DNA of 64,000 bases, taken from NCBI GenBank assembly GCA_902805475.1, contig CADCSX010000010.1, positions 310,001-374,000 on the forward strand. Reading direction: 5' to 3'. Every line of letters begins with the position of its first letter. Within the stretch, counting starts at the first letter, position 1. This DNA is from Entonaema liquescens (Eukaryota > Ascomycota > Sordariomycetes > Xylariales > Xylariaceae). The translations under genes were made by a program, and so were the position numbers. The notes beneath the pieces were generated by a model that saw nothing but the letters and a program-made list of their open reading frames with translations, was not told the DNA's origin and did not search any database. Shown one piece after another: positions 23,114 through 34,687 of the stretch.

Positions 23114-25552
23114 GGAGAAAAAGCGGCATCAAAAACATGTACATAGTTTCATCGTCATCGTGAGGCGAGCTCGATCGCTATAAAACGATCGGTGTTCACA
23201 CCGCATAGGTTTAAAAAGCAAGCTTAAGCATAGTAAACCAAATAGTAATAATACCGGGTTCTCAGGTATTATGCCCTTTTAATACGTCCATTAAACGTAT
23301 AAACATCTCGGACTACTAAGACGGCTTGCATCTAAGACATACAGATTGTCGAGTAGAATAGGCAATTGATAAAATACCATCATCTCAATTAGGCTTTTCC
23401 TAGGTACATAATATGACTTAGATTCCCCAGACGCCTCAAGCTGAATGCTGTAAGATCAGCGTGAGGCTTCCGACGATCATAGCAGACCTAAGGGCAAAAA
23501 TGCCCATACCCACAATCCCGTTCTCCTTAAACCCCCGATCCGATCATCCGGCCTTGTCTACCATCACCCGTCCTATACGTAGCCCCAGCGGTTCATCATC
23601 ATCAGCTCGCTTCGCCACATGGAGCTCGATTGGCGCGCGTGTCTAACACAGAACCGACGAACCCAAAAGATTGGTTCGTTAAGTCAGTACCTAAATACCT
23701 AACATCTAACCTAGGGGGTGGTAAAGTAGGAGGTCTCACAAGGCGCCCAACCAAAGGGAACCGGTAATCTACGGCGTAAGTTGTAATTGGAAGCGAGTTA
23801 TTGCCGATGCAACGGTCGTTTATTTATCCTGATTTATGCCCTTATCATACTGCAGTTGCGGGATTGCAGGATCGGTATAAATGTGACATCGTCCCGTTCA
23901 GCCGGAGTAATGTCGTGATAACTGACAGTTAAGGGTTTTATGGTTCTCTTCCCCCCCTCTCTCCCCTTCCCATCCCATCCCCGGTACTCCACACCTAGGT
24001 GTGCCTTGTTATTTCGGTCCGCATATAATAGGTAGTATTTATATCCAGGGGGGCGTGTAACTATCATCTCCTAGCTTCTCCTCAAAAGTAGTTCCCTAAC
24101 TAGATTAGGCCCTTTGGACTACGTAGGACTGTTACTAGGATAGATCCGCGCGCGGGCGAGATTCCGATTCGATATGATTAACCTTGAATCAACGTCGTAT
24201 TTTCCGGTGCCGTTGATCCCGGCCGAAATTATACACGTTTATGTTGTATGTATTGTATATACATTCATGCATACTTGACAGAGGCGCATATTCACACATG
24301 CGCCCCAACCCAACGACTACCAGATATGAGTGCCCAGTGCCAGATATTCAGCTATGTAAGTCTGACTATACATATCTTGTGCATAATCTTTCTGCAGCTT
24401 CTCTGACTCTTATCCATCCCAAAGAGTACTTATCGTATCCTATTTCCCTTTCCAGTCCCCCATTCCCGTATTCCTTCAATCCAGGGCTCCGCTATCCACG
24501 GTCTCGGTCGCCCGCGATCTGAATTCCATTCCTGTTCCGGGGTGCAATGCTCTCATCGCATCTCGGTTGTGTCTTAGATGACAGGGTCTCCCAGAATCGA
24601 ATCCTACCTTCCTTCCCGCCTGTGTGTGTGATCGTTGAGGATTACTTACATGCTCAGTCGATAGCTGCCAAGTTGCGCCACTCGGCGTTATAATAGGGTG
24701 CGGGCGAGATCGGCATCAGCTGGAACCTCCATGATGATCGCCTCGAGGCTCACGAGTGACAGCAAACCCCTCAGTTGTAGAGCATAACACAGGGTAAGTT
24801 TGGAGAGATGCCGTGTAAAGAGATCCATGGCTGCTTATAAGGAAATGCTATAGGCGGCAACGGCATAGAGATAAGATCAGTTGGCGGGTTATGCATGTAT
24901 TCCCCCCAAGAGAATATGTAGGGCTGGACTATGCTAGTACGTATCTGTAATATGACACGTACATAGAGTCAGTGGGTCGACATGATTCTCGAATCCAGGG
25001 TCGCTACCACACTGCACAGATCCCGAATCTCCCGTTGATGAGAACGTCGCGGTGCCTGGTTGGCACCTTTAATCCCTGCCACTGGCGGGAACCGGGGCCT
25101 AGACGAGTCTATTCTTGTCAGCATATGTTCTAGCCGTAGGACTATGAGCTGTTGGCCCTCAAGCCTGTCAAGGTTCATAAGAGGTGCCAAGACTTCTAGA
25201 GGCGAGATGAACAGACGAGAAAAAAGCCCTCCACACGAGCCACAATCTAGGCTTGACTGTCGATCCGCCTGAAGGGCCGACAGGGAGCCTTAGGGTGCGT
25301 GACTATGGCTCTATGACGAACTACCGAGCACCGTCGTTCGCCCGTACAAGCTAATCTCGCTATACTATGGTATGACATGACGTACCGAAAGAGTAATCCA
25401 TACTCTTAAAAGATGTTAAACGGCGCCCCGGAACACCTTCTAGCTATGCTCTGTTGGCGAGCCCTCTCCAGCTTTGACCACTGTCCAGCTTCCGACGTGA
25501 CGTTCACGTGAGTTCCGGCCCGGAATTTTTATACACGGGAGAACAGTAAAAC
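23114..25552. other. Intergenic stretch, no gene recognised
   Basis: About 2.4 kb. It holds one copy of the recurring word TGCGGGATTGCAGGAT (23857-23872) and a pyrimidine-rich patch near 23945-23975. Short open frames near 24.3 and 25.0-25.2 kb show no known domain. The expected partner genes of an alkylcitrate pathway, such as a dehydratase, are not here. Confidence 0.5.
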
Positions 25553-27193
25553 ATGGAAAAACAAGAGACAACAGTGGTTATCGAGAAGGATATTTCGGTA
25601 GTGGTGCCTCCGGACCTACCGGACGACTCTAAGAGGCCTAGCGAGATAAGTGGTGACACTATCATCACTGTTGTTGATGCCAATGCCACGCCAAAAGAGT
25701 CTGCGGATACTCCGCCGGTCGAGGAGATTCCGCCCCGGTTCACGGTCTATAAGCCGTGGCAGAAGCGTCTCATCGTCTTGAGCGCCGCCTTCAGCGCTCT
25801 GTTCGCTTCCTGGACAGCTCAGATTTATTTACCTGCACTGAATATTGCGGCTGCTGACCTGCATGTCTCGATCACACGAATTAATCTTACAGTCACTAGC
25901 TACATGATTCTGCAGGGCGTTACGCCCATTTTCATCGGCGGGTTTGCCGACACCGCGGGGCGTCGACCAGCTTACCTGGCGTGCTTTGTGCTCTACATCG
26001 TTGCCAATGTGGGCCTTGCTAAGTCCGATAGTTACGGGAGTCTCATCGGCCTGCGGTGTTTCCAGTCCGCTACTATATCCGCTACACAAGCCTTATGTCA
26101 AGGGGTTGTGGCTGATATTGCGACCAGCGCAGAACGTGGCCAGTACACAGCTTTCATCGCCGTTCCGGTAACACTGGGGCCGAGTCTAGGGCCTGTCATC
26201 GGCGGTGCTATCGCGCAGTACCTCGGATGGCGGAGTATCTTCTGGTTCTTGGCCGCGTGTGCCGGAGCCAACCTCCTAGTCCTGGTTTTCTTCTTCCCGG
26301 AAACCTGCCGCAAGGTCGTGGGCGACGGATCCATCCTGCCACGAAAGCGTAACCAGACGGTAATGCAGCTGATCCGCAACCGGCCACATAAGAAGGACCC
26401 TTCCGACACTGAGAGTAATACAGCAACCCCTACTGAAACGATTGAGCCCCCTCCTAAGGGTAACTTCGCTTGGTCCAAGTTTCTAACATCTCTTGTTCTC
26501 CTATGCGAGAAGGAGCTTAGCCTACTCTTCCTATACGGCGGTCTCGTGTTCGCGGGCGTCTATGCCGTAGCGACTGCTGTTCCAACCCTATTTGCTGATA
26601 TTTATGGCTTCGATGGTTTCAAAGTCGGCTTGATCTACTTACCCATGGCTGTTGGATCCATCTTCTCCGTGGCACTCGTCGGAAAGGGAATGAATTGGAA
26701 TTATCGGCGGCACGCTCGAAAGCTGGGGGTGGAAGTTGATCGGACCCGCCAGATGGATTTATTAGACTTCCCTATCGAACGGGCACGAATCGAAGTTGCC
26801 ATCCCGCCGCTTATATTAAGCATGGTTATCATCACGGCTTGGGGATGGGCCCTGGAAAACGAGGTCTCGGTTGCTGTCGTATGTGTACTGGTCTTCCTAC
26901 TCGGGCTGGGACTTGTTAGTACCACCAGCGTCTTCAACGCACTCATTGCAGATGTGCGGCCAGGGAAGACGGGTGCAGCCAGCGCGGCGAATAACATCAT
27001 CAAGTTCCTTCTGGGCGCTGCCATGGCGGCAGCCATCGACCCACTTATAAGGGCCGTGGGACCAGGTAAAGCTTATACCATTATCGCGGTGCTTTACATA
27101 TTGTTGTCGCCTTGTCTGTACTTGATCGCGAAAAGGGGGATGCGATGGCGGAGGGAGTTACGGGCAAAGGAGGGTGAGGACCCAGGACAATAA
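25553..27193 (+). CDS. MFS multidrug-type exporter (DHA1-like)
   Basis: Single exon, 546 aa. A hydrophilic N-terminal tail of about 75 residues is followed by roughly 12 membrane segments in two blocks separated by a charged loop at about 255-305. The loop between the second and third segments carries the MFS motif GGFADTAGRRPAYL. The first segment contains SWTAQIYLPALNIAA, as in fungal DHA1 drug:H+ antiporters. It should act in the plasma membrane, exporting small molecules by proton antiport. Its position between the citrate synthase-like gene and the flavin monooxygenase suggests product export or self-protection for the cluster. The substrate cannot be read from the sequence. Confidence 0.92.
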   Translation: MEKQETTVVIEKDISVVVPPDLPDDSKRPSEISGDTIITVVDANATPKESADTPPVEEIPPRFTVYKPWQKRLIVLSAAFSALFASWTAQIYLPALNIAAADLHVSITRINLTVTSYMILQGVTPIFIGGFADTAGRRPAYLACFVLYIVANVGLAKSDSYGSLIGLRCFQSATISATQALCQGVVADIATSAERGQYTAFIAVPVTLGPSLGPVIGGAIAQYLGWRSIFWFLAACAGANLLVLVFFFPETCRKVVGDGSILPRKRNQTVMQLIRNRPHKKDPSDTESNTATPTETIEPPPKGNFAWSKFLTSLVLLCEKELSLLFLYGGLVFAGVYAVATAVPTLFADIYGFDGFKVGLIYLPMAVGSIFSVALVGKGMNWNYRRHARKLGVEVDRTRQMDLLDFPIERARIEVAIPPLILSMVIITAWGWALENEVSVAVVCVLVFLLGLGLVSTTSVFNALIADVRPGKTGAASAANNIIKFLLGAAMAAAIDPLIRAVGPGKAYTIIAVLYILLSPCLYLIAKRGMRWRRELRAKEGEDPGQ

Positions 27194-29183
27194 GATATTA
27201 GTATTCAAATAGACTGCACCATTATAGAGCTTTATGATATATATTCATTAATTGAGTATGAGTCCACTATGCAATGTTTTCTCCATGACCTTTTGCGCCA
27301 TCGTACCATTATCATGCCACCCTAAGGCTTCATATATGTACTTGTGTAACGCCGACCCATCTGTTCGCAGCCAGGCTGCCTTGTTAGGGGTCTCTTATAT
27401 GCATAACATAACTTATACATATGCAGATACACGCTTAATATAAACATAATATATACATATGCACATGGTAAAAACGTGGAGGCTTTGTGATGTGAAGGAT
27501 TACCCTAGGGTTATTGTCGGTAGCCTATCATTCTATTCAGAGGACCTCCGTGGTGAGTTACTTATTCTCGGTGAGATTACCGGCGTAGGTTACTTTGCGT
27601 CGAGACATATAAGGCCGCAGGGCGGTTAGCTTCATGTCAGTTTACTGCGTGTGTGGTTTCTGCAAACGTGGCTATCCGAGGACCAGGGTGAAAGAACTCC
27701 CCCGAAGCCACGTGGTGGTCCACCTAAGAAGGTTGGTTGTGTTCGTAAAGGGGTCTTCGGCAGTCGGCATCGTGAGTCTAGTCGGAGCAGGGGTTAAGTG
27801 GTGTTTAGTTTAATACTGTCCTTCAATATATGCTCTGACTTAAATCCAAGCGCCGTCCGTCCGTAATATTGACAGGGGTCGTCGAGAGTAAGAAACTTTG
27901 AACTGGTCAACTAGAACGTGACTAGCTCATACACTTCACCGTCAATAGTCCAGCTTTATGGTTCTAGCCCCTCCGAATATCGCAATAACTACAACCATCT
28001 CGTCCGCTCTGTCGTAGTCGTCCTCCTACGCGACCTCTCCTTAACTATAACCTCATGGCACTCAAATCCGTATACATCTATCCCCGGCTTGTAATCTCTC
28101 TCTACCCCTTAACGTAACTATGCTAAAGGAAAATGTATTTTGACTTCGTCTTATATTAAAGCCACTCGCGTCAATGTTAACCAGACCCAGGCACATAATA
28201 TTCACGCGTGCTTCGAAATATACCCTGTCACTTGTACTGAACCCTAGGTTAGTTTGAAACTTGATGGATTTTTAGATCGTGAGCAGGGCCTAAATCGTCT
28301 CTTTTCCTAGCAAAGCAGTCAAAACCAAGAACTCAACCCCAACTTAGGCAGGTCCCTATTTCTTGAGCACGCCTCTCTGGGCATACACACCTGCAGGTAT
28401 ATCGAACGATTTACGGTTCGGCTAGGGAAAACGGTAGTCAACCCTACGATAACCCCTGGGGGTACGCCTTGAAGCTATCGTTATATAAACTTTCCCTCTC
28501 GGTTTCTAATCCAGTTCTGGGAAGCTCAACGTTTAAGACGGCAATAAGGCTGTCACTTGTAATATATCACTCTGCTGCACCCCATCATTGTACCATGCTA
28601 TGGGACTTTAGCTAATAATAATTCGACCCCAACTGGACATAAGTATGATTAGTAAGTGAAAGAGAGATGTGGCGTGTTCCTTAAGTGTATGTATGGTAAA
28701 CATTGTCTTGATATAAATTATCCAGTCGACCTAATGCTTGTTACAGGAGGCATTATTAGTACATGAAATTGGAACCATATGTTTTGGGATATGAATGATG
28801 ATAATTCGAGATCACATAAACACTTTACTAGAACCTAACAACTAAATATTGTTTAACCTACGATGAGTCCAGGCGTGTATGTAGTAGGTATGTTGTTATT
28901 TACATTATATCGTATGACGTGCTATTACCTACACCCCGGCCCCTTACCTCTGTCAGCACTCTGATACAACATCAAGTTTCGAAACCCTAGGACTAATCGT
29001 GCATACGAGAAAAAAGGAGAGCTTATTTTCAGAAGTGTAATATATGTCAAATTTGTACCTACCTAAACTACTTGCCTACCTACGTACCTAAGTCGTGAGA
29101 CTGACAATGAATAATGTTACTAAACGACACATTGGAACACCATCAAAAGCGAAGCTATCGAAAATAAAACCACCATTTTAGCC
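27194..29183. other. Intergenic stretch, no gene recognised
   Basis: About 2 kb between the exporter and the flavin monooxygenase. No frame longer than about 65 codons, no splice-supported coding, no RNA gene recognised. It should contain the terminators of both genes, which converge here. Confidence 0.5.
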
Positions 29184-30987
29184 CTAAACCGAACGATAGA
29201 GAAGAATTTTGTCGAAGTAGCTTTCAAGCTCCCAAGCAGCCCTATTTCCCAACTCAATCATAGTACCAATCCAGCCGTCTGGCCTCAACACTACGATTCC
29301 TCCCCGCGATGATTCAATCCCATATCGTTGGTATGCAGCGCCGTCCGTTGTATCGAAATAGGCACGCCCGATGGGTTCATGCCCGAGGAACTCATACGGC
29401 GAAGGCGAAGGCTTAGAGATAATGGTGACAAACTTTAAGTAGCCTACTTTCCTGTTAGCCTAGATATATCATATACCATCTAATATTAGGGTACACACTC
29501 ATAAGAATGGGACGTTCTAGGGCTAGCGAGCGCGTTATATCGTCGTAAACCGCCTTCGGGATAGGGGGTTTATTCGCTCCAGTGAAAATTAGCACACCGA
29601 AGTGTGTGGTGTTGGGGAGTTCACGGATCAGTCTTGTGGGCTCAAACGTTCCGGGACGCAGAAGCGTAATATCTGGACCTCTCATTCCCGGCTTAACCAG
29701 CGGCTGTGAACCTTGAAACGAACCTTCCACGTTTATGGGGTTATCCGTTCGAACCTCGTAGGAAATTCCGAGCCCACTGGTAAAAGATCCGAGCTCCTCT
29801 AAAATTCTGGCCAGAATCACATTAATGTCAGCACCTTGATCGCCTCGCCATTTCTCAGGAAGGTGATTTGACATAAGCCGGCTGATCCCCTTGTCATGCT
29901 CGATAAGTTTTAGTATATTTTGAGATCGCTCTGTATGGTATGTCTCAAGGAGCTCTGCCCTAGCGCACCCGCGAAGGACGAGACTGAGTTTCCAAGCAAG
30001 ATTCACAGCATCGTGGATGCCGGTGTTCATTCCTTGCGCTGCGGCCGACGAGTGGGTATGGCAAGCATCACCAGCGAGGAATATACAGCCTTTAACGAAG
30101 AAGGACTCTGCTATACGCTGTCCTACTGTATAACTCGTCCACCAGTCGACGCGCTCAAATTCAAGTTTGAAAGGTTTGACAGCGGCAATAGCCTCTTTAA
30201 TAGCTGCGGCCTTGTTGAACTTTTGATATTCGTTGGCGCGGTTTTCAGGAAACGCATAGCCGATCCTCGTAGCGCCATGATCCAGAGCAACCCAGAGCAC
30301 ATTTCCATGTGTTGGGGACTCGATTGAGCAATAGGAACGAGGTTTAGGCAAATCGGTTTTCACCTGACCGTCTATCCTCACCCATTTATCTTCGCTAGCG
30401 GAACCTTCGAAGGCAATATTGAAGATACGGCGGACAGATGAGTGACCTCCATCACAGCCGATCAAGTATTTACATTTCACAATCTCATAGGCTCCATTGC
30501 GGTGGTTGAGAAGAACTGATGTTACTCTGTGGTCTCCAATAGGTATATTAACATCAACCGATGCGTGTATTAACTCAACCGGCGCTGATACATGCACATC
30601 ATGTTGCCTCAATGCGTTCCGGAATATCTCTTCTTGGAACTTTTGTCTCAAGACAAGAGCAAAATCGAACGTAGTATCTTTCATGTGCTTCATGAAACTC
30701 CAACCGCGACCATCAACCTCTTCACCCCGAGCATTATAGGTCACTGTGTCACGACAAGCAAAGCAATTCTGCAGCAGCTCATCGGCAAGACCTAGCTGAT
30801 CAAGCATCTCTGCCGTCCGAGGGAAAAGCGTAATAGCACGGCCGTATGCATCCTGCTCGGATTTAGCATGTTTTTCGACAATTCGAACAGAGACAGCGCC
30901 GAACTTGGCGAGTTGGTATGCCGTAATAAGACCCACGGGGCCCGCTCCCACGATGAGCACATCGACGCGTTCCACATCTTTTTGCAT
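29184..30987 (-). CDS. FAD-dependent aromatic-type monooxygenase
   Basis: Model: complement(join(29184..29443,29499..30987)), 582 aa. The 55-nt intron (GTGTGT, branch CTAAC, TAG) adds an 86-residue end with YEFLGHEPIGRAYFD and GGIVVLRPDGWIG, the thioredoxin-like tail of phenol hydroxylase-type enzymes. FAD motifs: VLIVGAGPVGL near residue 10, CDGGHSSVR near 180, and GDACHTHSSAAAQGMNTG near 310. The chosen start MQKDVERVDVLIVGAGPVG places the dinucleotide fold at the usual distance; an in-frame ATG at 31062 would add 25 residues. The family hydroxylates phenols or performs related NAD(P)H-dependent oxidations. A role in the putative alkylcitrate cluster is inference from position; it might instead serve unrelated catabolism. 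Confidence 0.9.
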
Positions 30988-31552
30988 GATTGTAAATATC
31001 AGAGTAAGATGTCGGGTGCCAACCCGGTTTTCTTGGGCGCGAGGAATCGCTGATATAGCCACAGGGTCTTTGTTGTAAATATTTCAGCGACTCAAGACGT
31101 CTAATACATGATTCTCGAATGTGCGGCGTTTCGGAGAATTACATGCAGCAAAAATAATAAATCGCCGTGAACGATACATCATATATATTAGAGTTTGATC
31201 AAGTAACAAAAGGGGTTAAATGGTTATCGGAATGGTAATTCAAAATTATAACCGAGAACTATTTTTGGACTTCACTGTTACCCTCCTAATGGGCTGACGT
31301 CTTCACATCGGCAGCTCTATTAGGTATAGAAGAGCCAGGTCTTATCATATGTACTCTCATGTAGAGACATGTGTCAGATGGTTAAGTAGATTGGCAGCAC
31401 TAATAATAAAAGAACTTTCTGCTATATTAGTGGTGTGATTTTGTCTACCTAGGTTAGGTAGTTTGCTCTTCGCGCTTCAATATAGTTGTAGATTAGGCAG
31501 TGAATATCATTGGATGGTCTGGTATCTTCAGCCAGGTTCGTAGGATCAGGTA
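30988..31552. other. Upstream region of the flavin monooxygenase
   Basis: Promoter-side sequence with no open frame of note. It contains a near-copy of the recurring palindrome (TACCTAGGT at 31446-31454). Confidence 0.45.
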
Positions 31553-31933
31553 CTATACCAAGCCGCAAGAGGGGCTCTCCAGCATTCTGTCAAGCAGCTT
31601 TGGATAGCAATACCACTCGGAATCATTAGAGCTGCCCTCAGCAACGAAATAGTCCACGTGCTGCACGATGTCAGTTGATACGAGGTGGTGAATATCCCGG
31701 GGATGGTCTAAATAGGGAATATGAGAAATGACAGTATGCATTTTCAGCTTTCGAAGGTAACCAGGAAATGGAAAAGAGGACTGAAACCAATAGTCAAGCC
31801 ACCTTCGTCCGTTTGCATATGCTGCGTTCCAGCCATTGCAATAAGACTTGTGTGATATATATGCGTGATTGGTCTGGGGAAGATCTGAAAGCTGACTGCA
31901 TGCAGCTGAGAGAGCTCCATGTCGAATTCCATG
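31553..31933 (-). CDS. Unrecognised possible C-terminal exon or gene remnant
   Basis: On the minus strand one frame is open for 126 residues from just after a TGA (31934-31936) to a TAG ending at 31553. It reads like protein: HKSYCNGWNAAYANG, RRWLDYWFQSSFPFPG, MHTVISHIPYLDHPRD, VSTDIVQHVDYFV and SEWYCYPKLLDRMLES. It is rich in aromatic residues and histidine and ends SPSCGLV. There is no ATG before residue 65, so it would need an upstream exon that I could not find, or it is the 3' remainder of a decayed gene. I do not recognise the family. Confidence 0.3.
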   Translation of the reverse strand, partial: HGIRHGALSAACSQLSDLPQTNHAYISHKSYCNGWNAAYANGRRWLDYWFQSSFPFPGYLRKLKMHTVISHIPYLDHPRDIHHLVSTDIVQHVDYFVAEGSSNDSEWYCYPKLLDRMLESPSCGLV

Positions 31934-32706
31934 TCATGTATGAAAAGGAGGGGAATCAGAGGGGGAATCAGGGGCTGAATAATGGCAGCAATTTACTACC
32001 CTCTCCAACTCACGTAGCAGTTATAGAATAAACACACGACTCTGATTGCTGGGCGGTCTCATATTGACGTGCCTTTGAGGCATCTTGCCATATCGGTCAA
32101 TATTATTGATTATGATATGCTGGAATGATAGAATGGGTGGATAGAAAGTTGAAGGGTTACCGTCTTAGGAGTTTCAAGAAGAAGATACCCTGGTTTTCTT
32201 AGTAAGTGAGTAGTGTATGCAGCTATATTGGGTATGCATTTGTTAAGAGCTTAGATAATGTTAATATCTGTTATAGTGTCTTCAATTAACTACAAGGAGT
32301 ATTGTGTACTTTTCTTACCTACCCTACCTTGATTACGCGTATATCCATCTTAGATATATATACCTGATTAAGTGATAGTATTACACTGCTGCTAACCCCC
32401 TCATCCCCCCCAGGCAATGCCCAGGACAATCCTAAACGTGGTGCGAATGCCCCGCACACGTCATCGTCCAATGGATTGGATGGTGCTGAAGCTTAGGTCG
32501 TCAGAGCTGTGACGCAGCGTCTCGGTTTGAGACTAGATAAACGTTTTATTCCTTTTGAACTAATGCGCCTCTAACTTAGAAGATACATAATCCTTCTCGT
32601 ACTTTTTACTCTTTTTTGCTTTTTCTTTTCGCTTTTCTCTATTCCTCATTGCCATTTTACTTTTTATCTAACAACCTAACACGTCCGTTACTTTGACCTT
32701 TTCAAC
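31934..32706. other. Intergenic, no gene recognised
   Basis: About 770 bp upstream of the beta-flanking-like gene. It is pyrimidine-rich from about 32580 to 32700, as usual for a fungal promoter and 5' leader. Confidence 0.45.
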
Positions 32707-33567
32707 ATGAGCGGGGAGAGACAGCAAGGTAAGCTTGGCGATATGCTTGCCCCGCATGCGTATGATCCTCAGGGTCAAATCAGTAACTAACCACACCAAT
32801 GTAACCGTAGATTTTGGCGGCAACGGTGAGATTTAACTACAAATCAACTTTATACGTATCGAATACCTCTCTCTAATAACGAACCTCTAGTCCCGCAGGG
32901 TGGCGCATATCCCGCTGGAGGTGGCTATCCTCGCGCTGACGATGATGACCTCCGCGGGGCTGCTGAGCACGCAAGTCGACATGCGGGGGGCTCCGGCGAC
33001 AACGATCTATTCTCCAGCTTACTCGGTGCCCTCACTCAGAAAAAGCAATCCCTCGCGGACGAGGACGTAGACGAAGACGACGCTGTAAAGCAGCACAAGC
33101 GCTTTTTTGAGCGCGACGACGATGACAATGATGCGGATGACAAGAGCTTAGGCTCCGCCGCCGCCATGCAAGCCCTTAAACTATTTACCAGTGGTCAGAG
33201 CGGCAACACCCAAGTACGACATGAACCCCGCTTCTAGAACGCTGTGCTACTAGATAGAAGGCTAACGGACGCGCAGGAGAGTAGCAGCCAGAGTGCTTTC
33301 ATAGGTCTCGCCATGGCTGAAGCTAGCAAGGTATGTACAGGATAAGGTACTCTTTATTTCTACTGTGAATATGCGCTAAGCCGTCACCTATAGCTTTTCG
33401 ACCAGAAGGCTTCTCAAGGCAAGGTCTCCAGTGATAGTAGCAAGGAGTCCGCCGTGATGAAGGCTGGCGAGACAGCCCTAAAAATGTACCTGAAGAGTCA
33501 GGGCGGCGGCAAGTCGCAGTCCTCGGGATCGGGCATTCTAGGCCTCGCATCTAAGTTCCTTTCGTAA
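32707..33567 (+). CDS. Beta-flanking/DUF7721-like protein, five exons including a 15-nt microexon
   Basis: Model: join(32707..32728,32811..32825,32891..33213,33277..33330,33394..33567), 195 aa. No single open frame reveals it. Donors are GTAAGC, GTGAGA, GTACGA and GTATGT; all acceptors are AG and all junctions keep frame. Exon 1 encodes MSGERQQ and exon 2 only DFGGN. Landmarks: a glycine-rich N-terminus, LFSSLLGALTQKKQSLADED, an acidic stretch DEDDAVKQHKRFFERDDDD, SLGSAAAMQALKLF, AFIGLAMAEASKLFDQ, SAVMKAGETALKMYLKSQGG and the end GLASKFLS. This pattern belongs to a fungal family often annotated as beta-flanking protein or DUF7721. Function unknown; probably a small cytosolic helical protein. 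Confidence 0.85.
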
Positions 33568-34687
33568 AAGGTACCGCCCAATAAGCTTCTTCCAAAGGGA
33601 TGACTGCATCGTTAGTCTAAACATTTGAGAGGAAACGTATTTCACGTCATGATGTTATGATAGAAAGCGCAAGCTATTATCTAGTTGAATTGCGTTTCTG
33701 AAAATCTTCGAACAATATTCCATATGGAGTGACCTCCAAAAACCGCCGATCATTGACTTAGTGAGCAAAGACTCGATACATGCGATCGAGATCGTGTAAC
33801 CATATAATAACCTATACTATAGACCCTTCGCAGGAGCAAGGCCTAGACCGACGAATGAATGCGTATAACCGAGTCTGCAGAGTATTTAATAGCCCACCAA
33901 CCAGCTGAGCGCATCATACGTAGCATATACAAACGTGACTGCCCGTTGCATTCCGTGTCGTTAAGCATTTGCCGCGAGCCCCTATTGCCGCCATCGTGGC
34001 TACCACGCTACGGGATTTGCGCCGCAACTTGATGAGTGGACAGGCGAAAGGAGGGATGCGAAGTCGGCGTGGTCGAAAATAGCGCTCAGTACATGAGAAT
34101 ACGTCACAATACACCATGTTGGAATTCCCGCAGAAATCGAGCTTCCCATAGAGGAAGAGATATTGCATCTTAGGCGTAGTGGGTCAAAAGCATATGCGAT
34201 GATGTAGGTAAGGTCTCGCCGTGATGAAAAAGGAATCAAGGTCACAAGCTCTCGTTCTCGCGCTACGTGAAATACGTATGTAAGCCTCAAATTAAAAATA
34301 GATAAAAGCCCGCATTAGCATTCTTGTTTCCTCGTCTCATGATATACCGTATACATCTAAATAGCCCATAGCCACCCGTTTTGTTGCCTGTGAGATAACC
34401 CCGTGAATCGTACAGCCCGAACCATATTCGTTCCAAGGTATCTCGAAGAAAAGAAAAGAAAAAAGAAGCGAAAAGACCATGTCGTGTAATAAGTCCATTC
34501 GTAAAAACCCAGCACACCGTAATTTTATTCCGACTCCATGCCTATAGCCCGACCAATTTGAAATGCTCCCCTGAGCATAAAGCACTGCCATATACCTTAG
34601 GAAATAATCATACGCCGTACACCTCGATACACCTCGGGTTCTATTACCGATTCACTCGGGACGACAACCATTTAACCTAAGAGACGC
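33568..34687. other. Intergenic between convergent genes
   Basis: About 1.1 kb between the stop codons of the beta-flanking-like gene and wc-2. Short frames of 75-95 codons on the minus strand near 33.3-34.6 kb have no family resemblance. It should hold both 3' untranslated regions. Confidence 0.5.

Noticed and set aside
29444..29498. Stop of the flavin monooxygenase at 29455
   Set aside because: A 55-nt intron with a CTAAC branch site links to an 86-residue tail typical of the family.
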